A DNA stretch of 64,000 nt from Alphaproteobacteria bacterium (GCA_016783965.1 JADHVO010000008.1:62001-126000); one strand, 5' to 3'. Positions 26,424 through 36,071 are shown, counted from the stretch's first letter. Made by a program: numbers and translations. Notes: generated by a model from the sequence alone, not told the origin.

Positions 26424-26965
26424 TCGCCGGGCTTGAGGCTGGTGCCCCAGGCAAGGATCTCGGCGGCGTTGATGCCGAGCTTGTCGCGGGTGTCCTGGCC
26501 CTTCATGGAATGCACATCGGCGGCCATCGCGGCACCCTGGCCCGGGAAGACGCGGACGATGCCGGTCCACTCCGCGGGCGCGCCCTTGAAGACGCCCTGC
26601 GCCGTGAAGAGATAGAAGGGCTGGCCGTTGGCGTCGCGCTGCTTCACGCGCGACGTGATGGTGAAGGCGCCCTTGGGATAGCGGTCGGCGAGGATGCCCT
26701 CGGCAAGGCTTTCCGCGAAACCGTCGGTGTTGGCGATGAGGTCGGTCAGCTTGTGCCAGTTGACGGTGCGCTCACCCGTGGCATCGGCCGACGCCGCGGT
26801 GAACTTGAACAGGACGAAGGTGTTGGTATCGGTTACCAGTTCCTTGTCGACGGTCCAGGCCGAGGCGGCCTGCCCCATGTCGATGTGGAACTGCTTGTTG
26901 GGCGACGTGTAGGCGCACAACCCGAAGAACAACGCGGCCGCAACCGCGACCTGACTCGACCTCAT
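26420..26965 (-). CDS. Exported hypothetical protein
   Basis: The 181-residue product has a signal peptide of about 18 residues (MRSSQVAVAAALFFGLCAYT); the Cys at residue 17 could be a lipobox residue but the surrounding sequence is weak. The mature part is mixed alpha/beta with no motif I recognise. It is translationally coupled to the VOC protein. The function is unknown. Confidence 0.65.
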   Translation of the reverse strand: MRSSQVAVAAALFFGLCAYTSPNKQFHIDMGQAASAWTVDKELVTDTNTFVLFKFTAASADATGERTVNWHKLTDLIANTDGFAESLAEGILADRYPKGAFTITSRVKQRDANGQPFYLFTAQGVFKGAPAEWTGIVRVFPGQGAAMAADVHSMKGQDTRDKLGINAAEILAWGTSLKPGE

Positions 26966-27041
26966 CTGCGCTTCCCCCTTTTTTCTCCCCCTCCGCCTTC
27001 GCGCCCGACGGCGCTACGGCACCTCCACACCTTTTAGTTTG

Positions 27042-27668
27042 CTACCGACTCATGAGCTGGTATTCGCCGCCTTTCTCGATGCCGCGCTTATAGGCGGGGC
27101 GTGCGTGCATGCGGGCGCGGTACTTGACGAGCTCCGGATAGGGTTCAAGGCGCGCGCCCGCGGCCTCGCAAACGAACAGGAGCTGGATGTCGGCGCCGGT
27201 GAGATCGTTGCCGACGAAGAAGTTGCGGCCCTTGATACCGGCCTCCATGTACGAGAGGTGGTTGGCGATCTCGGAGTCGACGCGCGGCTTCAGCGCCGCG
27301 GCGGCGTCGCCGAGCATGCCGGTGTAAAGCGCCAACAGGAGCGGCAGCATCGCCGAACCCTCGGCGTAGTGAATCCACTCGATGTAGCGCCAGTAGTCGT
27401 CGGTGCCCGCCTTCGGCTTGAAGCGGCCCTTGCCGTAGGTGTCGATCAGGTATTCGACCTCGGCACCCGACTCCGCGATGGTCTTGCCGTTGTCGGTCAG
27501 CACCGGCGACTTGCCGAGCGGATGCACCTTCTTCAGCTCCGGCGGCGCCAGCGGCACGGGCGTGCCGCGCTGGTACTTCACGATCTCATACGGAACGCCG
27601 ATCTCCTCCAGCAGCCAGAGGATGCGCTGCGAGCGCGAGTTGTTGAGGTGGTGGACCTGGATCGTCAT
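27042..27668 (-). CDS. Glutathione S-transferase
   Basis: The 208-residue product has the thioredoxin-like N-terminal domain with SRSQRILWLLEEIGVPYE (the Ser/Arg near residue 11-13 is the likely glutathione-activating site) and the cis-proline segment KSPVLTDNGKTIAESGAEVEYL in two parts. A helical C-terminal domain follows. Substrate and class cannot be decided from sequence alone. It stands between the exported protein and the 175-residue hypothetical gene. Confidence 0.9.
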   Translation of the reverse strand: MTIQVHHLNNSRSQRILWLLEEIGVPYEIVKYQRGTPVPLAPPELKKVHPLGKSPVLTDNGKTIAESGAEVEYLIDTYGKGRFKPKAGTDDYWRYIEWIHYAEGSAMLPLLLALYTGMLGDAAAALKPRVDSEIANHLSYMEAGIKGRNFFVGNDLTGADIQLLFVCEAAGARLEPYPELVKYRARMHARPAYKRGIEKGGEYQLMSR

Positions 27669-27705
27669 GGCCTGCCTTTTTGGGATGTTCTAGCGCATTG
27701 CACCG

Positions 27706-28233
27706 TTACTGAGCCCTTCGCGCAAGGTCATACGTTGCTGGCGATGCCACCGCATGTGTCAGACGCCAGCCCGAATCCATTAGTCGCGCGGCGTTGCCGC
27801 CCACATAAACTCCCCGAACGTTCGCGAAAGCCGCTCTGATCGCTCGCTCGAACCGCCCCAACAGCCTCATGCCTGGACGCGAGTCCCTCCATGCCGTCGC
27901 AACCCGGCCAGCGATCAGAACCTGATCTAGCCAAATGCCTCCCGGATGAAGCACAACCGTGTTGTGGTTGGCCAATTGATCAAAGACCAATTTTCGGCCT
28001 ACCACCGTATCGATCTGGCGCGGGACAATTGCGAGCGCACTTGGCGCTACAAGGAAGCAACGGCTGGTAACGTGCGCACCGCTGCTCGCCCGTTCCAGAC
28101 CCGGTATTGTGGATGCAGACGCGAACGTGCAGCCCTCAGCCGCGTCGCCAAACTGAACATATTGAAGCAACTCAACACGCTCGACTGCTTCGCAGACCTG
28201 CAAAAGGTCGTCCTGCGCCGCGAAGAAGTGCAC
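27706..28233 (-). CDS. Conserved-looking hypothetical protein
   Basis: This 175-residue protein is read from a GTG at 28233. Its pattern, with LVFDQLANHNTVVLHPGGIW followed by GRVATAW and a final RLTHAVASPATYDL, resembles a widespread family of proteins of unknown function, but I cannot name it. It lies 6 bases downstream of the VWA gene, on the same strand. Base composition is a little less GC-rich than its neighbours, which could mean recent acquisition. Confidence 0.55.
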   Translation of the reverse strand: MHFFAAQDDLLQVCEAVERVELLQYVQFGDAAEGCTFASASTIPGLERASSGAHVTSRCFLVAPSALAIVPRQIDTVVGRKLVFDQLANHNTVVLHPGGIWLDQVLIAGRVATAWRDSRPGMRLLGRFERAIRAAFANVRGVYVGGNAARLMDSGWRLTHAVASPATYDLARRAQ

Positions 28234-28239
28234 GCGAGC

Positions 28240-29415
28240 TTACCGGTTCAGCTCGCGCATGGCGTTGTCGAGGCCGCCGAGCGTCAGCGGGAACATGCGG
28301 TTCTGCATGAGCTGCTGGAACAGCGCGATCGACGGCGTGTATTCCCAGTGCTTCTCCGCCACCGGGTTCAGCCACACGCAGTGCTCGAACATGTTGGTCA
28401 CTCGGTCCATCCACACGGCGCCGGGTTCTTCGTTCCAGTGCTCGACGCTGCCGCCCGGATAGGTGACCTCGTACGGGCTCATGGTCGCGTCGCCGACGAA
28501 GATGATCTTGTAGTCGCGGCCGTATTTGTTGAGCACGTCCCAGGTGTTGAGCTTCTCGTTGTGGCGGCGGCGGTTGTCCTTCCACACCGCCTCATAGAGG
28601 CAGTTGTGGAAGTAGTAGAAGTCCATGTGCTTGAACTCGGTCTTGGCCGCGCTGAACAGCTCTTCGCAGAGCTTTATGTGCGCGTCCATCGAACCGCCGA
28701 TATCGAAGAACAGGAGCACCTTCACGGTGTTGTGCCGCTCCGGCACCAGGTGCAGGTCGAGATAGCCCTTGTTGGCGGTGTCCTTGATCGTGCCGTCGAT
28801 ATCGAGCTCGGTTTCGGCGCCCTGGCGGGCCCATTTGCGCAGGCGGCGCAGCGCCACCTTGATGTTGCGGGTGCCGAGTTCGACCGTGTCGTCGAGGTTC
28901 TTGTATTCGCGCTTGTCCCAGACCTTGATCGCCTTGCCGTGGCGCGACTTGTCCTGGCCGATGCGCACGCCTTCGGGGTTGTAGCCGCCGTTGCCATAAG
29001 GCGACGTGCCGCCGGTGCCGATGGCCTTGTTGCCCTTTTCGTGGCGCTTCTTCTGTTCCTCCATGCGTGCTTTAAGCTGTTCGATCAGCTTGTCCCAGCC
29101 GCCAGCCTTCTCGATCGCCTTCTTCTCCTCGTCGGTGAGGAATTTCTCGGTCAGCGCCTTCAGCCACTCTTCCGGGATCTGGGCGATGATGGAGGCGTCG
29201 AGGCCTTCGAGGCCCTTGAAGACATGGCCGAACACGCGGTCGAAGCGGTCGAGGTGACGCTCGTCCTTCACCAGCGCGGTGCGCGAAAGGAAGTAGAACT
29301 CCTCGATCTTCATGTCGATGACGTCCTTGTCCAGGGCGTCCATCAGCGCGAGGTATTCCTTGAGCGTGACAGGGATCTTGGCGGCGCGAAGCTCGTCAAA
29401 GAACTGGAAGAACAT
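28240..29415 (-). CDS. VWA-domain protein (CoxE-like)
   Basis: The 391-residue product, from the ATG at 29415, has a helical N-terminal region, a Lys/Glu-rich linker, and a C-terminal von Willebrand A domain of the CoxE type. The metal site appears as DIGGSMD rather than the classic DxSxS, with a downstream FVGDATMSPYE. VWA proteins of this kind work with MoxR ATPases to mature metal enzymes or maintain the envelope. A MoxR gene lies nearby on the same strand. Confidence 0.85.
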   Translation of the reverse strand: MFFQFFDELRAAKIPVTLKEYLALMDALDKDVIDMKIEEFYFLSRTALVKDERHLDRFDRVFGHVFKGLEGLDASIIAQIPEEWLKALTEKFLTDEEKKAIEKAGGWDKLIEQLKARMEEQKKRHEKGNKAIGTGGTSPYGNGGYNPEGVRIGQDKSRHGKAIKVWDKREYKNLDDTVELGTRNIKVALRRLRKWARQGAETELDIDGTIKDTANKGYLDLHLVPERHNTVKVLLFFDIGGSMDAHIKLCEELFSAAKTEFKHMDFYYFHNCLYEAVWKDNRRRHNEKLNTWDVLNKYGRDYKIIFVGDATMSPYEVTYPGGSVEHWNEEPGAVWMDRVTNMFEHCVWLNPVAEKHWEYTPSIALFQQLMQNRMFPLTLGGLDNAMRELNR

Positions 29416-29511
29416 GGGCGAACCTTCCGGGCAGGCGAATAGCGGTTGCCCGAAAGTGTACGCGCGGGCGGCGGAGGGGCCAAGACCCCGCAAAACAGCT
29501 GAAAAGCTGCG

Positions 29512-30198
29512 TCAATGGGGCGTCGCGGGCGGCGGCGTGATGTGCGTTGCCGGAGCGGCAGGCGCGGGCGGCGTGGTACCTGCGGCGACCGGGGCCGCGA
29601 TCACCGGAGCGGTTGGCGGCGGGAGCTTGGCGATGTGAACCAGGGCCTCGGTGTAAACGGCGTTCAGAAAGTCGCGCTGTTTTTCGTCATCGCGCGGGGT
29701 GGCGAATTCGACCGTCGCCTCGATCGCCCATTCGCCGACCGTGCCGGTGGAGAACAGGATGCGGTAGTGCAGCGTCTCCAGCGCCGCGGTTTCGTACGTT
29801 CGATAATAGACGGGGATCTTGTTGACGCCTTCGCCGATGCCGATCGTCTGCTCGCCGATGATCTTGCCGCCGATGCCCTCCTGCTCGGTGAACTCGGCCG
29901 CGAGCGCCTGTTTGGCGTCGTAAGGCCCCTTGAGCGGGGTCAGCGTGATCGTGCCGTAGACCCCGTCGATCGCGGAGTAGGCGCAGAAGTCGGCGCCGGT
30001 GGAGGGATTGCGCTCACCAAAGGCGTCGCGCTCGAAATGACCGATGAAGAGCGGGCAGACAAAGCCCGAGGCGACATGGAGCTTGGCCTGGTCGTTGCCG
30101 GTGTCCTTGAAGGCATCGATATCGGTGGTCTGGGCAAAAGCCGGGGCAAGAGCGAAAACGGTTGCGCCCAGGAAGTAACCGAACGATCTCAGCGACAT
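29512..30198 (-). CDS. Exported hypothetical protein with Pro/Ala-rich tail
   Basis: The 228-residue product has a signal peptide (MSLRSFGYFLGATVFALAPA) cleaved near AFAQ, a central alpha/beta domain, and a C-terminal Ala/Pro-rich tail (residues about 190-228) that is probably unstructured. It lies between the VWA and MoxR genes, all on the minus strand, and may be a periplasmic partner. No family is recognised. Confidence 0.65.
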   Translation of the reverse strand: MSLRSFGYFLGATVFALAPAFAQTTDIDAFKDTGNDQAKLHVASGFVCPLFIGHFERDAFGERNPSTGADFCAYSAIDGVYGTITLTPLKGPYDAKQALAAEFTEQEGIGGKIIGEQTIGIGEGVNKIPVYYRTYETAALETLHYRILFSTGTVGEWAIEATVEFATPRDDEKQRDFLNAVYTEALVHIAKLPPPTAPVIAAPVAAGTTPPAPAAPATHITPPPATPH

Positions 30199-30243
30199 GG
30201 ACGCTTACTTGTTCGCAATCTGTTTCTGGCACAGAATATAAGA

Positions 30244-30467
30244 ATGAGCGGCCCGACCGACAACCTTGTCCTTGAGCACCTGCATTATCTGCGATCCGGG
30301 ATCGACGAAATGCGTCTGGAGATCAAGGACATGAAGACGCGCATTTCCTTGTCGAAGGACATCTCGGCAGCCTGCAAGGACAGTACGCTCTTATCGCCAC
30401 ACGCATTGATCGGGTCGACGAGCGGCTTGAGCGCATAGAACGCCGGGTCGGCCTGATCGAAGCCTAA
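30244..30467 (+). pseudogene. Small coiled-coil protein gene with a frameshift
   Basis: The first frame reads MSGPTDNLVLEHLHYLRSGI and continues as a charged helix to about 30346. It then becomes nonsense and stops at 30438. In the next frame, from about 30350, the helix resumes (VEGHLGSLQGQYALIATRID, ending RIERRVGLIEA) and stops at 30467. Together they match a common short alphaproteobacterial coiled-coil protein of about 75 residues. A one-base loss, or a two-base gain, near 30345-30352 explains it. A sequencing error is possible. Confidence 0.7.
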
Positions 30468-30486
30468 ATCGATAATTGAAGCAGAA

Positions 30487-30507
30487 GCCCCGCTTGCGCG
30501 GGCCTTT
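30487..30507. terminator. Hairpin terminator between the pseudogene and the MoxR gene
   Basis: GCCCCGC-TTGC-GCGGGCC followed by TTT on the plus strand forms a near-perfect hairpin 20 bases after the pseudogene stop and 8 bases from the convergent MoxR stop. It can serve both directions. Confidence 0.6.
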
Positions 30508-30514
30508 GCGTTGT

Positions 30515-31375
<861 letters not shown>

Positions 31376-31475
31376 GATCTCTCTCGTTGGAAATAGCGGT
31401 ATGGCCAAGCGTAGGTGGCGGGGGAGAATGGCGCAAGTGTGCCTCGCAGCGCGGTTTTGCGGCTAAAGTGGCGCG

Positions 31476-33284
31476 ATGAGCGGATCACCACGCAGCCAGA
31501 ACGCCGCGCTGTTCACGCAGGTCGTCGGCCTGATCAACCGGGGGTCGCTGGGCGGCGCGGAGCAGATGCTGACGCAGGTGCTGGGCCGTATGCCGAACGA
31601 CTTGGATGGTCTGCAGCTGCTGGGACTGGTGCGGGCGAAGCAGGGGCGCACGCAGGAGGCGGAGACGCTTTACCGGCGCTCGCTCGCGCTCGATCCGAAG
31701 CAGCCGCATGTGAACATCAACCTGGGCACGCTGCTGACCGCCACGGGGCGCGCGGCCGAAGCGATCCCGCTGCTTCGCCCGCTGGTGCGGGCGCAGCCGA
31801 ACAATGCCGATGCGCTGGTCGCGCTGGGCCAGGCCCAACAGGTAGCGGGTGAGACCGATTTCGCCGAGCGTCACCTGCGGGCGGCCTGGAAGCTTCGGCC
31901 GGACGACGCTGCCATCGCGCTGAACCTGGGCAGCCTGTGCAACGAGGCCGGACGCCCGGAAGACGGCGAGGCGGTGTTGCGCACGGCGCTGGCACGGCCG
32001 GCATCGCCGCAGATGCGCGCGGCGCTGGAGCACAATCTGGGCGTGGCGCTGAAGCTCCAGGGCCGGTGGGAGGAGGCGCTGGCGGCGTTCGACGACGCGT
32101 TGAAACTGGCGCCCGACCTGCCGTTTGCCGACGCCAATCGCGCGGGCGTGCTGGCGCACCTGAAGCGCGAGGATGAGGCCGTCGCCGGTTATCGGCGCGC
32201 GCTTGCGAAGAATCCGCTGCACATGGCGGCGCATCAGGAGCTGAACGCCCTGCTCTATCGCGGCGGACGCGACGACGAATTCCTGGCGTCGTTCGACGAT
32301 GCGGAAAGGAAGCTCGGGCCTTCGCCGGCGCTCTGGATGGGCAAAGCGGCATTCCTGAACCGGACGGAGCGTTTCGACGAAGCGCGCGCGCTGTTCGAGC
32401 AGGCGGCGAAGACGCAGCCGGAAAATCCGGAACCTCTGAACGGCCTCGCACTGGCGCTGGCCGGCGCCGGACGATTGAATGAAGCGGTGGGCGCCTATGA
32501 GCGGTCACTGCGGCTGCGGCCGGAGGATGTACCGACGCGCGTCAATCTCGCCGGCGTGCTGCTGCGCCTTGGCGAGGGTGCGAAGGCACTTACGCTCACC
32601 GAAGCGGCAAGCGCGACAGCGCCGCTCGACCAGGCGGCGCTGGCGATGCACGAACTGGCGCTGCGGATCAATCGGGATCCGCGCGCCGACATGCTCGCGA
32701 ACTACGACCGGCATGTGCAGGTGTTCGAGCTGGATCTGCCGGGCGGCTTCAACGCCGAACTGAACGGCTGGCTCGACGCGCTGCACGGCGATGCGCGCGA
32801 GCATGTCGACCAGACGCTGCGGCATGGGACGCAGACGATGGAGCCGCTGTTCAACAGCAGACATGGCCTAATCGCGGCGTTGCAGGCGAAAATCGACGAT
32901 GCGGTCACTGCATACATTGCGCGCATGGACGATGACGGGGAACATCCGCTGTCATCGCGGCGGAGCAAGGGCTTTCGTTTCACCGGATCGTGGTCATCGC
33001 GGCTGCACGACCAGGGCTTCCACACCAATCACATCCATCCGAAGGGATGGATCAGTTCCGTCTATTACGTGGCGGTGCCCGATTCTGTGGAGGACGGACA
33101 GCAGGGCTGGCTCAAGTTCGGCGAGCCGAGTTTCGCCACGCCGATGAACGACGCGATCCGCCGCGTGGTGAAGCCCGCGCCGGCGCGGCTGGTGCTGTTC
33201 CCGTCTTACATGTGGCACGGCACGGTGCCGTTCCGGTCGCAGGCGGCGCGAACCACCATCGCCTTTGACGCGGTTCCTGCCTAA
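31476..33284 (+). CDS. TPR-repeat protein with C-terminal 2OG-Fe(II) oxygenase-like domain
   Basis: The 602-residue product has about ten tetratricopeptide repeats (residues about 10-400; e.g. LGTLLTATGRAAEAIPLLRP). The C-terminal domain (about 495-600) has the conserved FHTNHIHPKGWISSVYYV and FPSYMWHGTVPFRS segments of the putative 2OG-Fe(II) oxygenase family PF13759. The HxH and later His are plausible iron ligands. The substrate is unknown; the TPRs suggest a protein target. It stands alone, divergent from MoxR. Confidence 0.85.
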   Translation: MSGSPRSQNAALFTQVVGLINRGSLGGAEQMLTQVLGRMPNDLDGLQLLGLVRAKQGRTQEAETLYRRSLALDPKQPHVNINLGTLLTATGRAAEAIPLLRPLVRAQPNNADALVALGQAQQVAGETDFAERHLRAAWKLRPDDAAIALNLGSLCNEAGRPEDGEAVLRTALARPASPQMRAALEHNLGVALKLQGRWEEALAAFDDALKLAPDLPFADANRAGVLAHLKREDEAVAGYRRALAKNPLHMAAHQELNALLYRGGRDDEFLASFDDAERKLGPSPALWMGKAAFLNRTERFDEARALFEQAAKTQPENPEPLNGLALALAGAGRLNEAVGAYERSLRLRPEDVPTRVNLAGVLLRLGEGAKALTLTEAASATAPLDQAALAMHELALRINRDPRADMLANYDRHVQVFELDLPGGFNAELNGWLDALHGDAREHVDQTLRHGTQTMEPLFNSRHGLIAALQAKIDDAVTAYIARMDDDGEHPLSSRRSKGFRFTGSWSSRLHDQGFHTNHIHPKGWISSVYYVAVPDSVEDGQQGWLKFGEPSFATPMNDAIRRVVKPAPARLVLFPSYMWHGTVPFRSQAARTTIAFDAVPA

Positions 33285-33351
33285 GGTTCAGCGGGCCGGC
33301 GTTTAGCGGCTGGGGTGGGCGCGCGATGCGCCGCGGACATTGTCGGGGCCG

Positions 33352-34273
33352 ATGGCTGTCGCTCACGTCTATACGGTTGCGTTCCAGGGGATCGAGGCGC
33401 GCGAGGTCGATGTGCAGGTGCACATCGCCGAAGGCGGCCAGCAGGCTTTCAACATCGTTGGTCTTGGCGACAAGGCGGTGAACGAAAGCAAGGAGCGCGT
33501 GCGCGCCGCGCTGGCCGCCATCGGGCTTTCGCTGCCGTACCAGCGCATCACCGTGAACCTGGCGCCGGCGGACCTGCCAAAGGAAGGAAGCCACTACGAT
33601 CTGCCGATCGCCCTCGGTCTCATGGCGGCGATGGGCGTGCTGCCGGCGGGCGAGCTGGCGCACTACACGGCGCTGGGCGAGCTGTCGCTGGATGCACAGA
33701 TAACGTCGGTGGCCGGCGTGCTGCCCGCAGCGATCGCAGCGAGCGAGGCGGAGCGCGGGCTGATCTGCCCGGCGGCTTGCGGACCGGAAGCGGCGTGGGC
33801 GGGAAAGATCGAGATCATCGCGGCGCCGTCGCTGATATCGCTCGTCAATCACATGAAGGGCGTGTCGGTGCTGAATGCGCCGGTGCCGAAGCTTGCCAAC
33901 GACGCCGTGAACGCACCCGATCTGCGCGACGTGAAGGGGCAGGAGACGGCGAAGCGCGCGCTCGAGGTCGTGGCGGCGGGCGGGCACAACCTGCTGATGA
34001 TCGGGCCGCCGGGCGCCGGCAAGTCGATGCTGGCGGCGCGGCTGCCGGGCTTGCTGCCGCCGCTGGATGCGCGCGAGGCGCTGGAGCTGTCGATGGTGCA
34101 GTCGCTGGCCGGTGAACTGGCGGACGGCGCGATCTCACGCAGGCGTCCGTTCCGCAATCCGCATCATTCGGCATCGATGGCCGCACTGACCGGTGGCGGA
34201 CTTCGGGTGAAGCCGGGTGAGGTGTCGATGGCGCATCTGGGTGTGCTGTTCCTGGATGAGCTGCCGGAATTCC
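33352..34273 (+). pseudogene. comM: ComM/YifB Mg-chelatase-like ATPase, N-terminal part, interrupted
   Basis: The N-terminal 307 codons of a ComM/YifB protein, from the ATG at 33352, contain the lon-protease-like domain (AVAHVYTVAFQGIEA) and the Walker A GPPGAGKS. They end in LFLDELPEF, the Walker B region, where a mobile element is inserted. A TTG at 33340 is an alternative start. ComM is a helicase that helps branch migration in natural transformation. As split here it should be inactive. The remaining part is at 36156-36751. Confidence 0.93.
34266..34273. repeat. Target-site duplication, left copy
   Basis: GGAATTCC at 34266-34273 is repeated at 36148-36155 on the other side of the element. 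An 8-bp duplication is what IS1595-family elements create. Because the octamer is itself palindromic, the exact element edge could shift, but this placement restores the comM frame. Confidence 0.8.
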
Positions 34274-34298
34274 CGGCATTAGGTAGCAACGTTCCAAG
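34274..34298. repeat. Left terminal inverted repeat of the inserted element
   Basis: A 25-bp sequence starting CGGCATTAGG and ending GTTCCAAG; it is perfectly complementary to 36123-36147. Confidence 0.9.
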
Positions 34299-34346
34299 CC
34301 CCTAGACTTGAAACATTGTTGCTCAATGCCTTGGGAGTTCCAAGGT

Positions 34347-34940
34347 ATGGACCAGCATGAAGCAGTAATTTACAAATTTCCCATGTCGGAGACTGCTATC
34401 GCACTTGCCAAGACAGATGAGGCAGGTGCGGTTCCCCTTGCTGCGCTAGAGTCATCGAAGTCTGACGGTCGTGAATTTCTCGCCGCGACCCAGCGCAATC
34501 TGACCTTAGAAGAAGCCGCATCCGCTGCTGGCATCCAATGGTTCCAGTATGAAATACGGCGGCTGGATCGAGAGGCTGCGCCTCTCAACGGCGCAATCGA
34601 ACCGGGCAGCACTGTCTATGCCGATGAAGCTGCGCATTGGGACGTGATGCACGCGCGGTACGAAACCAAGCGGATCAATCACAGCGAAGCCTATAGCGAC
34701 GGCGCTGGCACTTCGACCAATCAGGTCGAAAGCTTTTTCAGCCGTCTCCGTCGCGCTGAGATCGGCACGCACCATCACATCGCTGGTCCGTACCTCGCGG
34801 CATACGCGGCAGAAATGGACTGGCGCGAAGATGCGCGCCGCCTGAGCAACGGCACGCAATACCTAATGGTCGTGAAGGCTGCGGCGGCGCACCCGATCAG
34901 CCGCCAGTGGAAGGGCTACTGGCAGCGCCGGCGCCCTTGA
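34347..34940 (+). pseudogene. IS1595-family transposase, C-terminal part with unrelated N-terminus
   Basis: The frame is open from the ATG at 34347 for 197 residues. Residues from about 90 on match the end of ISXO2/IS1595 transposases: STVYADEAAHWDVMHARY (second catalytic Asp), NHSEAYSDG, STNQVESFFSRLRRAEIGTH and HHIAGPYLAAYAAEMDWRED. The usual N-terminal zinc ribbon and the first catalytic Asp are absent, replaced by about 90 residues of other sequence. It should not be active alone. It could be a remnant or a shortened regulatory form. Confidence 0.8.
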
Positions 34941-35138
34941 TAACTTCGTTCGCATACCCCATTTTTTGTGCATCTTGGTAACAAATATTCTTGACTTTTC
35001 GGAATAGTATGATCTCGGAAAAGATGATTCTTGCGCCTTTCGTATCTGAGCTGTATGCTAACGCGTGCCTTCCGGACACTGTTCGTTCCTTTGTCAAGAG
35101 AACGAGATGAGAACGAAGGCGACTATTAGAGAGTCATA

Positions 35139-35504
35139 ATGACTCGTTGGAAAGTGCGCCTGATGGGTATGTATCTGAATCGATTTCTTGCCAAGTTTAT
35201 GGGCCAGCGGCCCCGGCTTGGGCGCAGCGGATCGGCTGAGATCGTCGGCATTCCTGCCGAGGGTGGCTACTACACCATCCGTAGCCAGGATTTGCCGGGC
35301 TTCCGTCTGATGCTGACTCCGGAACAGGCAAACGATATTGCCCAAATGGCTGAGGCGCTTAAGCCCGCTTTGGCGGCATATCTGCACGCGTACATTGCGG
35401 CCCAAGATCACGATGACATGCAACGCGATCTCAAGGCGCAGATTACAAGCGCGAGACTGCCAAGCGCAAAGGGCGGCCTGAGTGCAGTTGCGGAACTCTG
35501 CTAA
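35139..35504 (+). CDS. Passenger hypothetical protein
   Basis: This 121-residue protein inside the mobile element begins MTRWKVRLMGMYLNRFLAKF and continues with a GIPAEGGYYTIRSQDLPGFR strand region and a long helix (EQANDIAQMAEALKPALAAYLHA). It has no motif I know. Its composition is AT-richer than host genes. It lies between the transposase fragment and an opposite-strand gene, which fits a cargo gene. Confidence 0.6.
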   Translation: MTRWKVRLMGMYLNRFLAKFMGQRPRLGRSGSAEIVGIPAEGGYYTIRSQDLPGFRLMLTPEQANDIAQMAEALKPALAAYLHAYIAAQDHDDMQRDLKAQITSARLPSAKGGLSAVAELC

Positions 35505-35522
35505 GCATATTAGACGCGTCGG

Positions 35523-35633
35523 ATGGGTAGCAAAGGCACGATAATGATTGGTTTCTCCGACGCGCCAAATTGTACTCGCGTGTGGGAGCAGCACGTGGAA
35601 GACGCCATCAAATCCGCCAAGACTAAGAAGTAA
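35523..35633 (+). CDS. Possible 36-residue passenger protein
   Basis: A short frame from the ATG at 35523 to a TAA at 35633 reads as a plausible small protein (MGSKGTIMIGFSDAPNC..., ending IKSAKTKK) with good codon pattern and no competing gene. It is 18 bases after the preceding passenger gene and one base before the convergent one. It is too short to be sure. Confidence 0.35.
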   Translation: MGSKGTIMIGFSDAPNCTRVWEQHVEDAIKSAKTKK

Positions 35634-36071
35634 CTAGCGGACAAGCTCCCACACAAACTCCTGCCCCGCCCCCGGCATTGACCGGACCAGCCCGCGCTTC
35701 TTGGACCAGTGTTTCAGGTTCGCTACCGTGCGCTTCATCATGAGGCGGCACAGTGCCTTGTCGTTCGTATCCAGCCCGCGCGCCTTCATGATGGCCTCGC
35801 ACACCGTGGTCGTCCTGAGCGGTGCTGTGGCCGTGCGCAGGGTGTCCAAGATCACGCGCCCGGTGTCGCCATGCACGTCCGTTAGAACTTGCGGTACGCG
35901 ACGCGGGCCTAGCTCGCCAAGGTTCACGTCCGGGTCGAACTGCTTCAACGTCGCCTCGACGTGATCAAGGTCGATCACCGCCTGACGGAGATCGGCTTGA
36001 AGCGACTCAATATGGGTGGCCAGTTTCACTCGCTGGTCTTTAAGAGCGGAAACAACGTGCGTGTCAGCCAT
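35634..36071 (-). CDS. Passenger hypothetical protein with coiled coil and winged-helix-like tail
   Basis: This 145-residue protein begins with a long helix (VSALKDQRVKLATHIESLQADL and ending with AVIDLDHVEATLKQFDPDV), a pattern I have seen in short alphaproteobacterial proteins, some near transposases. The second half (about 65-145), with GRVILDTLRTATAPLRTTTV and CRLMMKRTVANLKHWSKKRGLV, resembles a winged helix. The function is unknown. It lies at the right end of the element. Confidence 0.65.
   Translation of the reverse strand: MADTHVVSALKDQRVKLATHIESLQADLRQAVIDLDHVEATLKQFDPDVNLGELGPRRVPQVLTDVHGDTGRVILDTLRTATAPLRTTTVCEAIMKARGLDTNDKALCRLMMKRTVANLKHWSKKRGLVRSMPGAGQEFVWELVR

Noticed and set aside
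27946..29442. A 498-codon plus-strand open frame opposite the VWA gene
   Set aside because: It is antisense to a clear VWA-domain gene and has shadow composition (Val, Leu, Arg, His-rich, no motifs).
34991..35013. TTGACT...TATGAT as a promoter inside the mobile element
   Set aside because: The spacing is only 11 bases, too short for a sigma-70 promoter.
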